Source: an uncultured Bacteroidales bacterium (GTDB taxonomy: Bacteria; Bacteroidota; Bacteroidia; Bacteroidales; Muribaculaceae). Taken from it: 7,529 nt of DNA. The position numbers were made by a program, and so were the translations under genes. Under the pieces are notes generated by a model. That model saw nothing but the letters and a program-made list of their open reading frames with translations, had not been told where the DNA came from and did not search any database. Below are positions 1-6,079 of the stretch, one piece after another (position 1 is the first letter of the stretch; every line of letters starts with the position of its first letter). The stretch is from positions 1 through 7,529 of the forward strand of contig USIN01000082.1 in the NCBI GenBank assembly GCA_900554715.1, given 5' to 3'.

Positions 1-142
1 CGAGTGCATCGCAGTCCTGTAAGAAGGAGAAAAATCCGTAAATTGATACTGTCCGCCAGGCGCCGGCAGAAAGCCTGTCTGCGACGACCGGGGTATCTCC
101 AAAAAAACAGGCGGAAAACGCCAAATTATGGAGGTAAACAAA
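1..142 (+). promoter_or_regulatory. 5' leader of the tryptophanase-like gene with possible alternative hairpins
   Basis: This stretch has no gene I can support. The first 22 bases could be the tail of an upstream gene (GAG TGC ATC GCA GTC CTG TAA at 2-22), but that is too short to judge. Two copies of CAGGCG (57-62 and 108-113) flank a complementary GCCTG (73-77), so the middle element could pair with either copy. GCAGA (66-70) can also pair with TCTGC (78-82). GGCG (110-113) and CGCC (119-122) form a short hairpin with a GAAAA loop just before the ribosome binding site. This layout allows mutually exclusive folds, as in attenuators, but the stems are short. There is no TGG codon before the Shine-Dalgarno, so a TnaC-type Trp leader peptide is not visible. 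Regulation is inference. Confidence 0.3.
130..134 (+). promoter_or_regulatory. Strong Shine-Dalgarno (GGAGG) that fixes the start at 143
   Basis: GGAGG lies 8 nt before ATG 143, which is optimal spacing. The other in-frame ATG at 128 overlaps the Shine-Dalgarno itself and has no ribosome binding site of its own, so 143 is the better start. Genes further along the window start after A-rich, non-Shine-Dalgarno sequence, as is usual in Bacteroidetes. This site is therefore one sign that the first gene comes from another genome. Confidence 0.8.
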
Positions 143-1402
143 ATGGACAAGAATGCGAAGCACTATCCCCTGAACGTGACGATGCCTCAGCACTGCGCAT
201 ATGTGGTGCGCGATCTTCCTCAGGCTACCGTTGAACAGCGCGAGCGCGCTCTGAACGCTACGCACTGGAATGAGTTTGCATTCCCCTCCGGCATGCTGAC
301 CGTGGATATGCTGTCTGACTCCGGTACCACCGCAATGACCAACCAGCAGTGGGCCACCCTGTTCCTGGGCGACGAGGCCTACGGCCGCAACACCGGCTAC
401 TATGTGCTGCTGGATACCTTCCGCGACATTTTCGAGCGCGGCGGCGAGAAGAACTGGAAGAAGGTCATCGACCTGGTCCGCACCGATTGCCGTGACATCG
501 AGAAGATGATGGACGAGGTCTATCTCTGCGAGTACGAGGGCGGCCTGTTCAACGGCGGCGCTGCTCAGATGGAGCGCCCCAATGCCTTCATCATTCAGCA
601 GGGCCGTGCCGCTGAGTCCGTCCTGATGGAGATCGTGAAGAAGATCCTGGCCCAGCGTCATCCCGGCAAGGTCTTCACCATCCCCTCCAACGGCCACTTC
701 GACACCACCGAGGGCAACATCAAGCAGATGGGCTCCATCCCCCGCAACCTGTACAACAAGGAGCTGCTGTATGAGATCCCCGAGGGCGGCTCTTACGAGA
801 AGAACCCGTTCAAGGGCAACATGGACATCGAAAAGCTCGAGCAGCTCATCACCGCTGTCGGCCCCGAGAATGTCCCGCTGGTCTTCACCTGCATCACCAA
901 CAACCCCATCTGCGGCCAGCCGGTCTCCATGGGCAACATCCGTGAGATCAACCGCGTTGCGCATAAGTACAACATCCCGCTGGTATTTGATACCGCTCGC
1001 TGGGCTGAGAACGCTTACTTCATCAAGATGAATGAGGAAGGCTACGCTGACAAGTCCATCGCTGAGATCGCTACCGAGATGTTCTCTTACTGCGACGCAT
1101 TCACCATGTCCGCTAAGAAGGACGGCCACGCTAACATGGGCGGCATGCTGGCATTCCGCGATAAGGGCCTGTTCTGGAAGAACTTCTCCGACTTCAACGA
1201 AGACGGCACCGTCAACGAATGTGGCGCGCCCTATACCGGCCTCGACCGTTTCGAGGTGCGCGAGCGCATCGCCAAAGACCTCGCCGCCGCCGGCATGATG
1301 GCATACAGCCACGGAGGCTATTATGCTTTGGGCGAAAAGCTCGGACGCTTCGGCTTTTCAGTAAAGAAAAACAAACGATCAAACCACCAAAAAACCAAAT
1401 AA
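143..1402 (+). CDS. Tryptophanase-like PLP lyase, truncated and joined to foreign 3' coding sequence
   Basis: The N-terminal ~352 residues belong to the beta-eliminating lyase family (tryptophanase/tyrosine phenol-lyase). Such enzymes use pyridoxal phosphate to split tryptophan or tyrosine into indole or phenol, pyruvate and ammonia in the cytosol. Visible motifs are PSNGHFDTTEGNI, ITNNPICGQPVS, FDTARWAENAYFIK (the PLP-ring aspartate and following Arg) and SAKKDG, whose second lysine, K326, should be the Schiff-base residue. K326 lies some 56 residues later than K270 of E. coli TnaA, so this is a longer subfamily, with extra sequence around GRNTGYYVLLDTFRDI. After about residue 352 the lyase similarity ends. 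The SYGG/GRD-type region and the C-terminal domain with the substrate-carboxylate arginine are missing, so an active lyase is unlikely. Residues ~358-386 look like valyl-tRNA synthetase and 387-419 like a flavin reductase C-terminus. All 21 lysines before the break are AAG. Start chosen from GGAGG at 130-134. I cannot tell tryptophanase from tyrosine phenol-lyase specificity. Confidence 0.75.
   Translation: MDKNAKHYPLNVTMPQHCAYVVRDLPQATVEQRERALNATHWNEFAFPSGMLTVDMLSDSGTTAMTNQQWATLFLGDEAYGRNTGYYVLLDTFRDIFERGGEKNWKKVIDLVRTDCRDIEKMMDEVYLCEYEGGLFNGGAAQMERPNAFIIQQGRAAESVLMEIVKKILAQRHPGKVFTIPSNGHFDTTEGNIKQMGSIPRNLYNKELLYEIPEGGSYEKNPFKGNMDIEKLEQLITAVGPENVPLVFTCITNNPICGQPVSMGNIREINRVAHKYNIPLVFDTARWAENAYFIKMNEEGYADKSIAEIATEMFSYCDAFTMSAKKDGHANMGGMLAFRDKGLFWKNFSDFNEDGTVNECGAPYTGLDRFEVRERIAKDLAAAGMMAYSHGGYYALGEKLGRFGFSVKKNKRSNHQKTK
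1214..1300 (+). pseudogene. Valyl-tRNA-synthetase-like internal fragment within the composite frame
   Basis: Residues 358-386 of the composite frame include NECGAPYTGLDRFEVRERI followed by AKDLAAAG. This resembles the ValRS stretch in the editing/catalytic region with consensus G(L/M)DRFE-x-R-x-x-x-x-x-L-x-x-x-G. The preceding FNEDGTV also fits ValRS, so the junction with the lyase may sit in a short shared sequence near 1194-1216. ValRS is normally about 850-950 residues; only about 30 are present, with no HIGH or KMSKS signature, so this is not a functional synthetase. Codon use (AAA for Lys, CTC for Leu) is like the downstream Bacteroidales genes, unlike the lyase. The assignment rests on recalled consensus. 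Confidence 0.5.
1301..1402 (+). pseudogene. Probable 3' end of a flavin reductase-like gene upstream of glyA
   Basis: Residues 387-419 read AYSHGGYYALGEKLGRFGFS plus a lysine-rich tail ending at TAA 1400-1402. The aromatic-rich Y-x-x-LGEK-x-G pattern is what I would expect at the C-terminus of flavin reductase/flavoredoxin-like proteins, and I recall such a gene next to glyA in Bacteroides. Five of the seven lysines in the stretch from 1214 to the stop are AAA, matching glyA and not the lyase. The stop lies 5 nt before the glyA ATG, so this end is probably the authentic glyA neighbour whose 5' part has been replaced. The family call is inference from a short tail and remembered gene order. 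Confidence 0.4.
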
Positions 1403-1407
1403 CCGCT

Positions 1408-2688
1408 ATGGAAAGAGATCAACTAATTTTTGACATCATCGAACGTGAACACCTCCGCCAGAAAAAAGGCATAGAGCTTATCGCTTCTGAAAACTTTGTC
1501 AGCGACCAGGTCATGGCCGCCATGGGCTCGTGTCTGACAAACAAATACGCCGAAGGTTATCCCGGACGCCGCTATTATGGCGGATGTCAGGTTGTCGACG
1601 AAGCCGAAAACCTTGCCATCGACCGCGTCAAGGAGCTTTTCGGAGCCGCATACGCCAACGTACAGCCCCATTCCGGCGCACAGGCCAACATGGCCGTCTT
1701 CATGACAGTCATGAAACCCGGCGACAAATTCCTCGGTCTCAATCTTTCACACGGCGGTCACCTGTCACACGGCAGCCCTGTCAACTTCTCGGGCCTCGTC
1801 TTCAACGCCCTCGAATATAACGTACGCGAGGAAGACGGTCTCGTCGACTACGACCAGATGGAAGAGGTAGCCCTGCGCGAACGTCCGAAACTCATCATCG
1901 GCGGCGCCAGCGCCTACAGCCGCGAATGGGACTATGCCCGCATGCGCAAGATAGCCGACAGCATCGGCGCCATACTCATGATCGACATGGCCCACCCCGC
2001 CGGTCTCATCGCAGCCGGTCTGCTCGACAACCCGCTCAAATATGCCCATATCGTCACATCGACGACCCACAAGACTCTCCGCGGCCCGCGCGGCGGCATC
2101 ATCCTCATGGGCGAGGATTTCGAGAATCCTTGGGGCAAGAAATCGCCCAAAGGCGAGACCCGCCTGATGTCGCAGCTCATCGACTCGGCTGTGTTCCCCG
2201 GCGTCCAGGGCGGCCCCCTCGAACATGTCATCGCCGCCAAGGCAGTCGCTTTCGGTGAAGCGCTCCAGCCCTCGTTCAGAGAATATCAGCTTCAGGTAAA
2301 ACGCAACGCCGCCGCCATGGCCCAGGCTCTCAAAGACAAAGGCTATAAAATCGTTTCGGGCGGCACAGAAAACCACTGCATCCTCGTCGACCTGCGCACG
2401 AAATATCCCGAACTCACCGGCAAAGTGGCCGAACGTGTCCTCGTCGAAGCCGACATCACGGCCAACAAGAACATGGTTCCCTTCGACTCGCGCTCGCCCT
2501 TCCAGACCTCGGGCATACGTCTCGGCACTCCCGCCATCACCACCCGCGGCGTCAAGGAAGACACAATGGGTGAAATCGTCGAACTCATCGATACAGTGCT
2601 CAACAACGTCGACAATCCCGACACCATCGCGGCTGTCAGAGGCAAAGTCAACGAGATGATGAACGAATACCCGATGTTTGCTTATTGA
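1408..2688 (+). CDS. glyA: Serine hydroxymethyltransferase
   Basis: GlyA is a cytosolic PLP enzyme that interconverts serine plus tetrahydrofolate with glycine plus 5,10-methylene-THF, the main source of one-carbon units for purines, thymidylate and methionine. The 426-residue product is full length for Bacteroidetes. Motifs in order: ELIASENF and YPGRRYYGG near the N-terminus; QPHSGAQAN; D193 and H196 in IDMAHPAGL, which contact the cofactor ring; K222 in STTHKTLRGPRGG, the Schiff-base lysine; the NPWGKKSPKGE insertion typical of Bacteroidetes; FPGVQGGPLEH; and R371 in SGIRLGTPA, which binds the substrate carboxylate. No key residue is missing. The start is set by MERDQLIF, as in relatives; upstream in-frame sequence from 1219 is arginine-rich and not homologous. 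Lysine codons are 16 AAA to 7 AAG, unlike the preceding lyase. ispD follows after 6 nt, suggesting co-transcription. Confidence 0.97.
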   Translation: MERDQLIFDIIEREHLRQKKGIELIASENFVSDQVMAAMGSCLTNKYAEGYPGRRYYGGCQVVDEAENLAIDRVKELFGAAYANVQPHSGAQANMAVFMTVMKPGDKFLGLNLSHGGHLSHGSPVNFSGLVFNALEYNVREEDGLVDYDQMEEVALRERPKLIIGGASAYSREWDYARMRKIADSIGAILMIDMAHPAGLIAAGLLDNPLKYAHIVTSTTHKTLRGPRGGIILMGEDFENPWGKKSPKGETRLMSQLIDSAVFPGVQGGPLEHVIAAKAVAFGEALQPSFREYQLQVKRNAAAMAQALKDKGYKIVSGGTENHCILVDLRTKYPELTGKVAERVLVEADITANKNMVPFDSRSPFQTSGIRLGTPAITTRGVKEDTMGEIVELIDTVLNNVDNPDTIAAVRGKVNEMMNEYPMFAY

Positions 2689-2694
2689 TAACAG

Positions 2695-3387
2695 ATGTCT
2701 GACAAACCGGTCCACGTCGTCATAGTGGCCGCAGGCAGCGGCAGCCGTTTCGGGAGCGACATTCCGAAACAGTTTGTGCCGCTGTGCGGCCGTCCGGTGG
2801 TGTTCTATCCCATCGAGGCCTTTCGCACGGCCATGCCTGACGCCGAAATAACCCTCGTGATAAGCCCTTCAATGGAAGAGTTGTGGCGCGACCTCTGCGC
2901 GAAGCACGGCTTCACCTCGCCGCGCATCGTCTATGGCGGCGCGACACGATGGGAGTCGGTGCGCAACGCCCTCGGGGCATACCCCGGACACGACACCGTC
3001 TACATCCACGACGGTGCCCGACCGCTTGTCACACCCGATCTTATAAAGCGTCTCGGCGCGGCCTTGTCTGACGGCCGCGCCGACGGCGCCTTACCAGCCG
3101 TCGCCCTGACAGACTCGATAAGACTACTGCACGACGGCAAGCCGTCGACAGCCGTAGACCGGTCTCGCTACAAAGCCATCCAGACACCTCAGGTGTTCGA
3201 CGGACACAAACTCGAGCAGGCCTACCGCCTGCCCTACTCCCCCGCGTTTACCGATGACGCCTCTGTCATGGAAGCAGCCGGTCATGACAATATCATCCTT
3301 GTCGAAGGCGACAGCCGCAACATCAAAATCACACACGGAGGTGACATCGCTCTCGCAGCATATCACATCGACAATGCCGCGAAATGA
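2695..3387 (+). CDS. ispD: 2-C-methyl-D-erythritol 4-phosphate cytidylyltransferase
   Basis: IspD catalyses the third step of the MEP isoprenoid pathway: MEP plus CTP gives CDP-methylerythritol and pyrophosphate. The 230-residue length is normal. Signature elements are all present: the CTP-binding loop AAGSGSRFGSDIPKQ with R18 and K25; GGATRWESVRNAL at 81-93; HDGARP at 105-110; a TDSI motif at 139-142; DRSRYKAIQTPQVF, with R156 in the MEP-binding position; TDDAS at 186-190; and EGDSRNIKIT, with K211. The fold is a Rossmann-like nucleotidyltransferase, active as a homodimer in known members. It starts 6 nt after glyA and its stop overlaps the recG start by 4 nt (ATGA), so it sits mid-operon and is probably translationally coupled to recG. 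No IspF is fused, unlike some proteobacterial IspDF proteins. Confidence 0.96.
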   Translation: MSDKPVHVVIVAAGSGSRFGSDIPKQFVPLCGRPVVFYPIEAFRTAMPDAEITLVISPSMEELWRDLCAKHGFTSPRIVYGGATRWESVRNALGAYPGHDTVYIHDGARPLVTPDLIKRLGAALSDGRADGALPAVALTDSIRLLHDGKPSTAVDRSRYKAIQTPQVFDGHKLEQAYRLPYSPAFTDDASVMEAAGHDNIILVEGDSRNIKITHGGDIALAAYHIDNAAK

Positions 3388-5474
3388 ACAGCCTGCGCTC
3401 GTTCGACATAAAATTTCTTAAAGGCATCGGCCCGAGACGCGCCGATCTGCTGCGCGACGAACTCGGCATCAAAAGCGGCGCCGACCTCGTCAGACATTAT
3501 CCCACAAGCTATCTCGACCGCTCGAAGATATACACTATCGCCGAGCTCAGCGACGAAATGCCGTGCGTACAGATCAAAGGGCGCTTCATACGGCTGAACA
3601 TGATGGGCGAAGGTGCCCGCATGAGACTCGTGGGCCTCTTTACCGACGGACGCTCGCGCATGGAAGTCGTCTGGTTTCAGCGCGCCCGCGCCATACGCGA
3701 CAGCCTGAGCATCGACACCGAATATATCATCTTCGGCAAACCGTCGACATTCAACGGAGTGCGCCAGATGACACACCCCGAAGTCGACCGTCCCGAGGCT
3801 GTCAGCGCCATGGGCAGCTTCCGCGGCGTCTATCCGCTGACCGACCGTCTGCGCAACAACTCGATTACATCGCGGCAGATACACACATGGATCACCAATC
3901 TGATAAAATCACGCAGGTCGATAGAAGAAACCCTGCCGCGCAGCGTCATCGAAAGCCTCAGACTGATGCCGCTCGGCGAAGCCATAGCCAATGTCCACAA
4001 CCCGACGGACAACGATGCGCTCAGACGCGCCCGCGAGAGACTGAAGTTTGAAGAACTCTTCTACATACAGCTCGACATGGTCATGCGCTCGGGCCATCGC
4101 AAACGCGCCTCGATAGGCCACAGGCTCACACGCGTCGGCGAGATGTTCAACCGTTTTTACAACGAATGCCTGCCCTTCGAGCTGACAAGCGCACAGAAAC
4201 GCGTCATAAAGGAAATACGCGCCGACATGAACACCGGACGTCAGATGAACCGCCTTGTGCAGGGCGACGTGGGCAGCGGCAAGACACTCGTGGCCCTGAT
4301 GTCGATGCTGATTGCCGTCGACAACGGCCTGCAATGCTGCCTGATGGCACCCACCGAAATTCTTGCCGGGCAGCACTATGAAACCATCTCGAAGATGGTC
4401 GAACCCATCGGCGTGAAGGTCGCCCTGCTCACCGGCTCGACCAAGACCGCCGCACGCCGCGAGATTCACGCCGCGCTGACCGACGGCAGCCTGTCGATAC
4501 TGATTGGCACACATGCCGTCATCGAAGACACTGTCGAGTTCAAGAATCTCGGCCTCGCCGTCATCGACGAACAACACCGTTTCGGCGTCGCCCAGCGTGC
4601 CAGGCTGTGGAAGAAAAACACCGTGGCGCCGCATATACTCGTGATGACCGCCACACCGATACCGCGCACACTCGCCATGACCGTCTACGGCGATCTCGAC
4701 GTCTCGGTCATCGACACGCTGCCGCCGGGCCGCAAGCCTGTGCAGACCCTGCTGCGGTACGACGACAAGCGCATGGACATCTACCGCTCTGTCCACCGTC
4801 AGATTTCAATGGGACGACAGGTATATATCGTCTACCCGCTTATCGAGGAGAACGAAAAAGTGAATGCCCGCAGCCTTCAGGAAGGCTATGAGATTGTGCG
4901 CTCGACATTCCCCCAGTTCAGGATAGCATACGTTCACGGGCGCATGAAACCGTCCGAGAAAGACCATCAGATGGAGCTTTTCGCCTCACATCAGGCCGAC
5001 ATACTCGTCGCCACGACAGTCATCGAGGTCGGTGTCAACGTGCCAAACGCCTCGGTGATGATAATCGAAAACGCCGAACGCTTCGGCCTGTCACAGCTCC
5101 ATCAGCTTCGCGGACGCGTTGGACGCGGCGCCGACCAGAGCTACTGTATACTGATGTCTAAACGCGAGATTGCCAAGGACACACGCAAGCGTCTCGAGCT
5201 GATGACGACCACGACCGACGGTTTTGTCATCGCCGAAGCCGATATGACCATGCGAGGCCCGGGCGACATCGAGGGCACGATGCAGAGCGGCATACCCTTC
5301 GACCTGCATATCGCCAATCTCGCCACCGACGGACAGATAATACAGCTCGCGCGCAATGCCGCCGAAGAACTGCTCGAACGAGACCCCGAACTGACGTCGC
5401 CCGACAACGCCATAGCGCGGAGCGAACTCGCCGCCGCCCTCAACCGCACAGCCGACTGGAGCCGCATCAGCTGA
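3384..5474 (+). CDS. recG: ATP-dependent DNA helicase RecG
   Basis: RecG is a monomeric superfamily 2 double-strand translocase that regresses stalled replication forks and processes D-loops and Holliday junctions. The 696-residue product is full length. An N-terminal FLKGIGPRRADLL helix-hairpin-helix-like element leads into the OB-fold wedge region (about 55-160). The ATPase core shows Walker A QGDVGSGKT (K300), the DEQH box D395-H398 followed by RFGVAQR, TATPIPRT at 422-429, ATTVIEVGVNVP at 543-554, and the arginine-finger motif QLRGRVGRG at 574-582. The C-terminal RGPGD motif is followed by IEGTMQSGI, where proteobacterial RecG has FLGT-RQSG; this variant is usual in Bacteroidetes. The start ATG overlaps the ispD stop (ATGA), with no Shine-Dalgarno needed for coupled re-initiation. 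It looks like the last gene of the glyA-ispD-recG operon. No defects are visible. Confidence 0.97.
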   Translation: MNSLRSFDIKFLKGIGPRRADLLRDELGIKSGADLVRHYPTSYLDRSKIYTIAELSDEMPCVQIKGRFIRLNMMGEGARMRLVGLFTDGRSRMEVVWFQRARAIRDSLSIDTEYIIFGKPSTFNGVRQMTHPEVDRPEAVSAMGSFRGVYPLTDRLRNNSITSRQIHTWITNLIKSRRSIEETLPRSVIESLRLMPLGEAIANVHNPTDNDALRRARERLKFEELFYIQLDMVMRSGHRKRASIGHRLTRVGEMFNRFYNECLPFELTSAQKRVIKEIRADMNTGRQMNRLVQGDVGSGKTLVALMSMLIAVDNGLQCCLMAPTEILAGQHYETISKMVEPIGVKVALLTGSTKTAARREIHAALTDGSLSILIGTHAVIEDTVEFKNLGLAVIDEQHRFGVAQRARLWKKNTVAPHILVMTATPIPRTLAMTVYGDLDVSVIDTLPPGRKPVQTLLRYDDKRMDIYRSVHRQISMGRQVYIVYPLIEENEKVNARSLQEGYEIVRSTFPQFRIAYVHGRMKPSEKDHQMELFASHQADILVATTVIEVGVNVPNASVMIIENAERFGLSQLHQLRGRVGRGADQSYCILMSKREIAKDTRKRLELMTTTTDGFVIAEADMTMRGPGDIEGTMQSGIPFDLHIANLATDGQIIQLARNAAEELLERDPELTSPDNAIARSELAAALNRTADWSRIS

Positions 5475-5482
5475 TTTTTTAC

Positions 5483-5522
5483 TTGAAAAATTTTATACAA
5501 GGCTCTAATTTGCCTATATTTG
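5483..5522 (+). promoter_or_regulatory. Candidate Bacteroidetes-type promoter for the small membrane protein
   Basis: The 72-nt AT-rich gap after recG contains TATATTTG at 5515-5522, an exact match to the Bacteroidetes -7 element TAnnTTTG, about 24 nt before ATG 5547. Its -33 partner is weak: TTTT at 5491-5494 with a 20-nt spacer. An overlapping alternative is TTG at 5483-5485, 20 nt before TAATTTG at 5506-5512. Initiation would fall near 5520-5530. The -7 match is seen directly; promoter activity is inference. Confidence 0.5.
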
Positions 5523-5546
5523 CCAAAAATATAATACCACATTACC

Positions 5547-5957
5547 ATGAACAAAGGCTGCGTTTTCGTTTTAGGCTTTTTAGCCGCTATATTCCTTGTC
5601 ACTTTAATACCGTTTCTTAACGGCAAAAACAAAGCATCTGAGCCTCAGCTGACCGACGAAGTCGTTGATGAGGAAGTTATTGTGCAAGATTTTCTGAAGC
5701 AGGCCAAACCCGTCGAAAACATCCAGTATATCGACATCCGCGGCAAACATGGCGAAGTGACCGTGCATACCTATATGTCGAAAGATTCGGTCAAAATATT
5801 GGTCGGCAAGCCCACGCGCGTCAGCCTGATGACAATAGGCAACGATGCACACGAAGATTGGATATATGAGTTTTCAGGCGAAGGACGATATGGTTCGACG
5901 AGAGAGCTTAACATCTCCTTTGTCAACGGCAAACTTAGAGATATCTGCGAATATTGA
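5547..5957 (+). CDS. Small secreted or membrane-anchored protein of unknown function, possible BamE/BLIP-like fold
   Basis: I do not recognise this 136-residue protein as a named family. Residues 5-24 form one hydrophobic segment after MNKG, with no lipobox cysteine and no clear signal-peptidase site, so an inner-membrane anchor with the rest in the periplasm is most likely. An acidic linker (about 32-50) follows. The C-terminal half has SKDSVKILVGKPTRV (78-92), then EDWIYEF (103-109) and a final strand-like LNISFVNGKLRDI. That order, a helix ending in a G-K-P turn followed by W-x-Y and F-x-N-G-K strands, resembles SmpA/OmlA (BamE) and BLIP-like domains. The resemblance is by eye only. The gene has its own promoter candidate and stands between recG and ndk, so context gives no function. 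The start follows an A/T-rich leader without Shine-Dalgarno, as is normal here. Confidence 0.75.
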   Translation: MNKGCVFVLGFLAAIFLVTLIPFLNGKNKASEPQLTDEVVDEEVIVQDFLKQAKPVENIQYIDIRGKHGEVTVHTYMSKDSVKILVGKPTRVSLMTIGNDAHEDWIYEFSGEGRYGSTRELNISFVNGKLRDICEY

Positions 5958-6000
5958 CACCGAATTTAAAGGCATAACATTTTTTTGCTTTTTTTATTAC
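5958..6000 (+). terminator. T-rich tract, possible weak terminator
   Basis: After the small gene, AAAGGC (5968-5973) could pair with GCTTTT (5985-5990), counting one G-T pair, across a T-rich loop; a run of seven T's follows. The stem is weak and AT-rich, so this is only a suggestion. The position, between a stop codon and the ndk promoter, suits a terminator. Confidence 0.2.
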
Positions 6001-6008
6001 TGAAACCC

Positions 6009-6039
6009 TTTGGCTTTTAAGGAAAAAACACTAATTTTG
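6009..6039 (+). promoter_or_regulatory. Bacteroidetes sigma-ABfr-type promoter of ndk
   Basis: TTTG at 6009-6012, a 19-nt spacer, then TAATTTTG at 6032-6039 match both the -33 (TTTG) and -7 (TAnnTTTG) consensus elements known from Bacteroides fragilis, with the expected spacing. Transcription would start around 6045, giving a 5' leader of roughly 35 nt before ATG 6080. The leader is A-rich and lacks a Shine-Dalgarno. It is the best promoter match in the window and supports a Bacteroidetes origin for this part. Confidence 0.8.
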
Positions 6040-6079
6040 GGGAAACAGAGCGAATATCACTAAAATACCTTAAAAACAA

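Noticed and set aside
128..130. ATG 128 as start of the lyase
   Set aside because: It overlaps the GGAGG that serves ATG 143 and has no ribosome binding site upstream.
4..234. Arg-rich open frame at the left edge
   Set aside because: It runs into the lyase gene in another frame, has low-complexity Arg/Lys content and no homology that I recognise.
1219..1407. N-terminal extension of glyA to an upstream in-frame ATG
   Set aside because: The extra 63 residues are arginine-rich out-of-frame translation of the preceding gene; SHMT homologues start at MERDQLIF (1408).
1765..2715. Long open frame (316 codons) on the minus strand across glyA
   Set aside because: It lies wholly opposite a well-conserved glyA, has no recognisable motif, and arises from the GNC-type codon pattern of a high-GC gene.
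4566..4577. DEQH in place of the usual DEAH/DEXD helicase box
   Set aside because: DEQH is the normal motif II of RecG proteins and not an anomaly.
3909..4796. Long minus-strand open frame (295 codons) opposite recG
   Set aside because: It covers conserved RecG helicase motifs on the plus strand, has no signal or domain, and is explained by codon bias.
5464..5480. TCAGCTGA palindrome followed by six T's at the recG stop, as a terminator
   Set aside because: The perfect palindrome leaves no loop, and no longer stem is visible, so it is not convincing as an intrinsic terminator.
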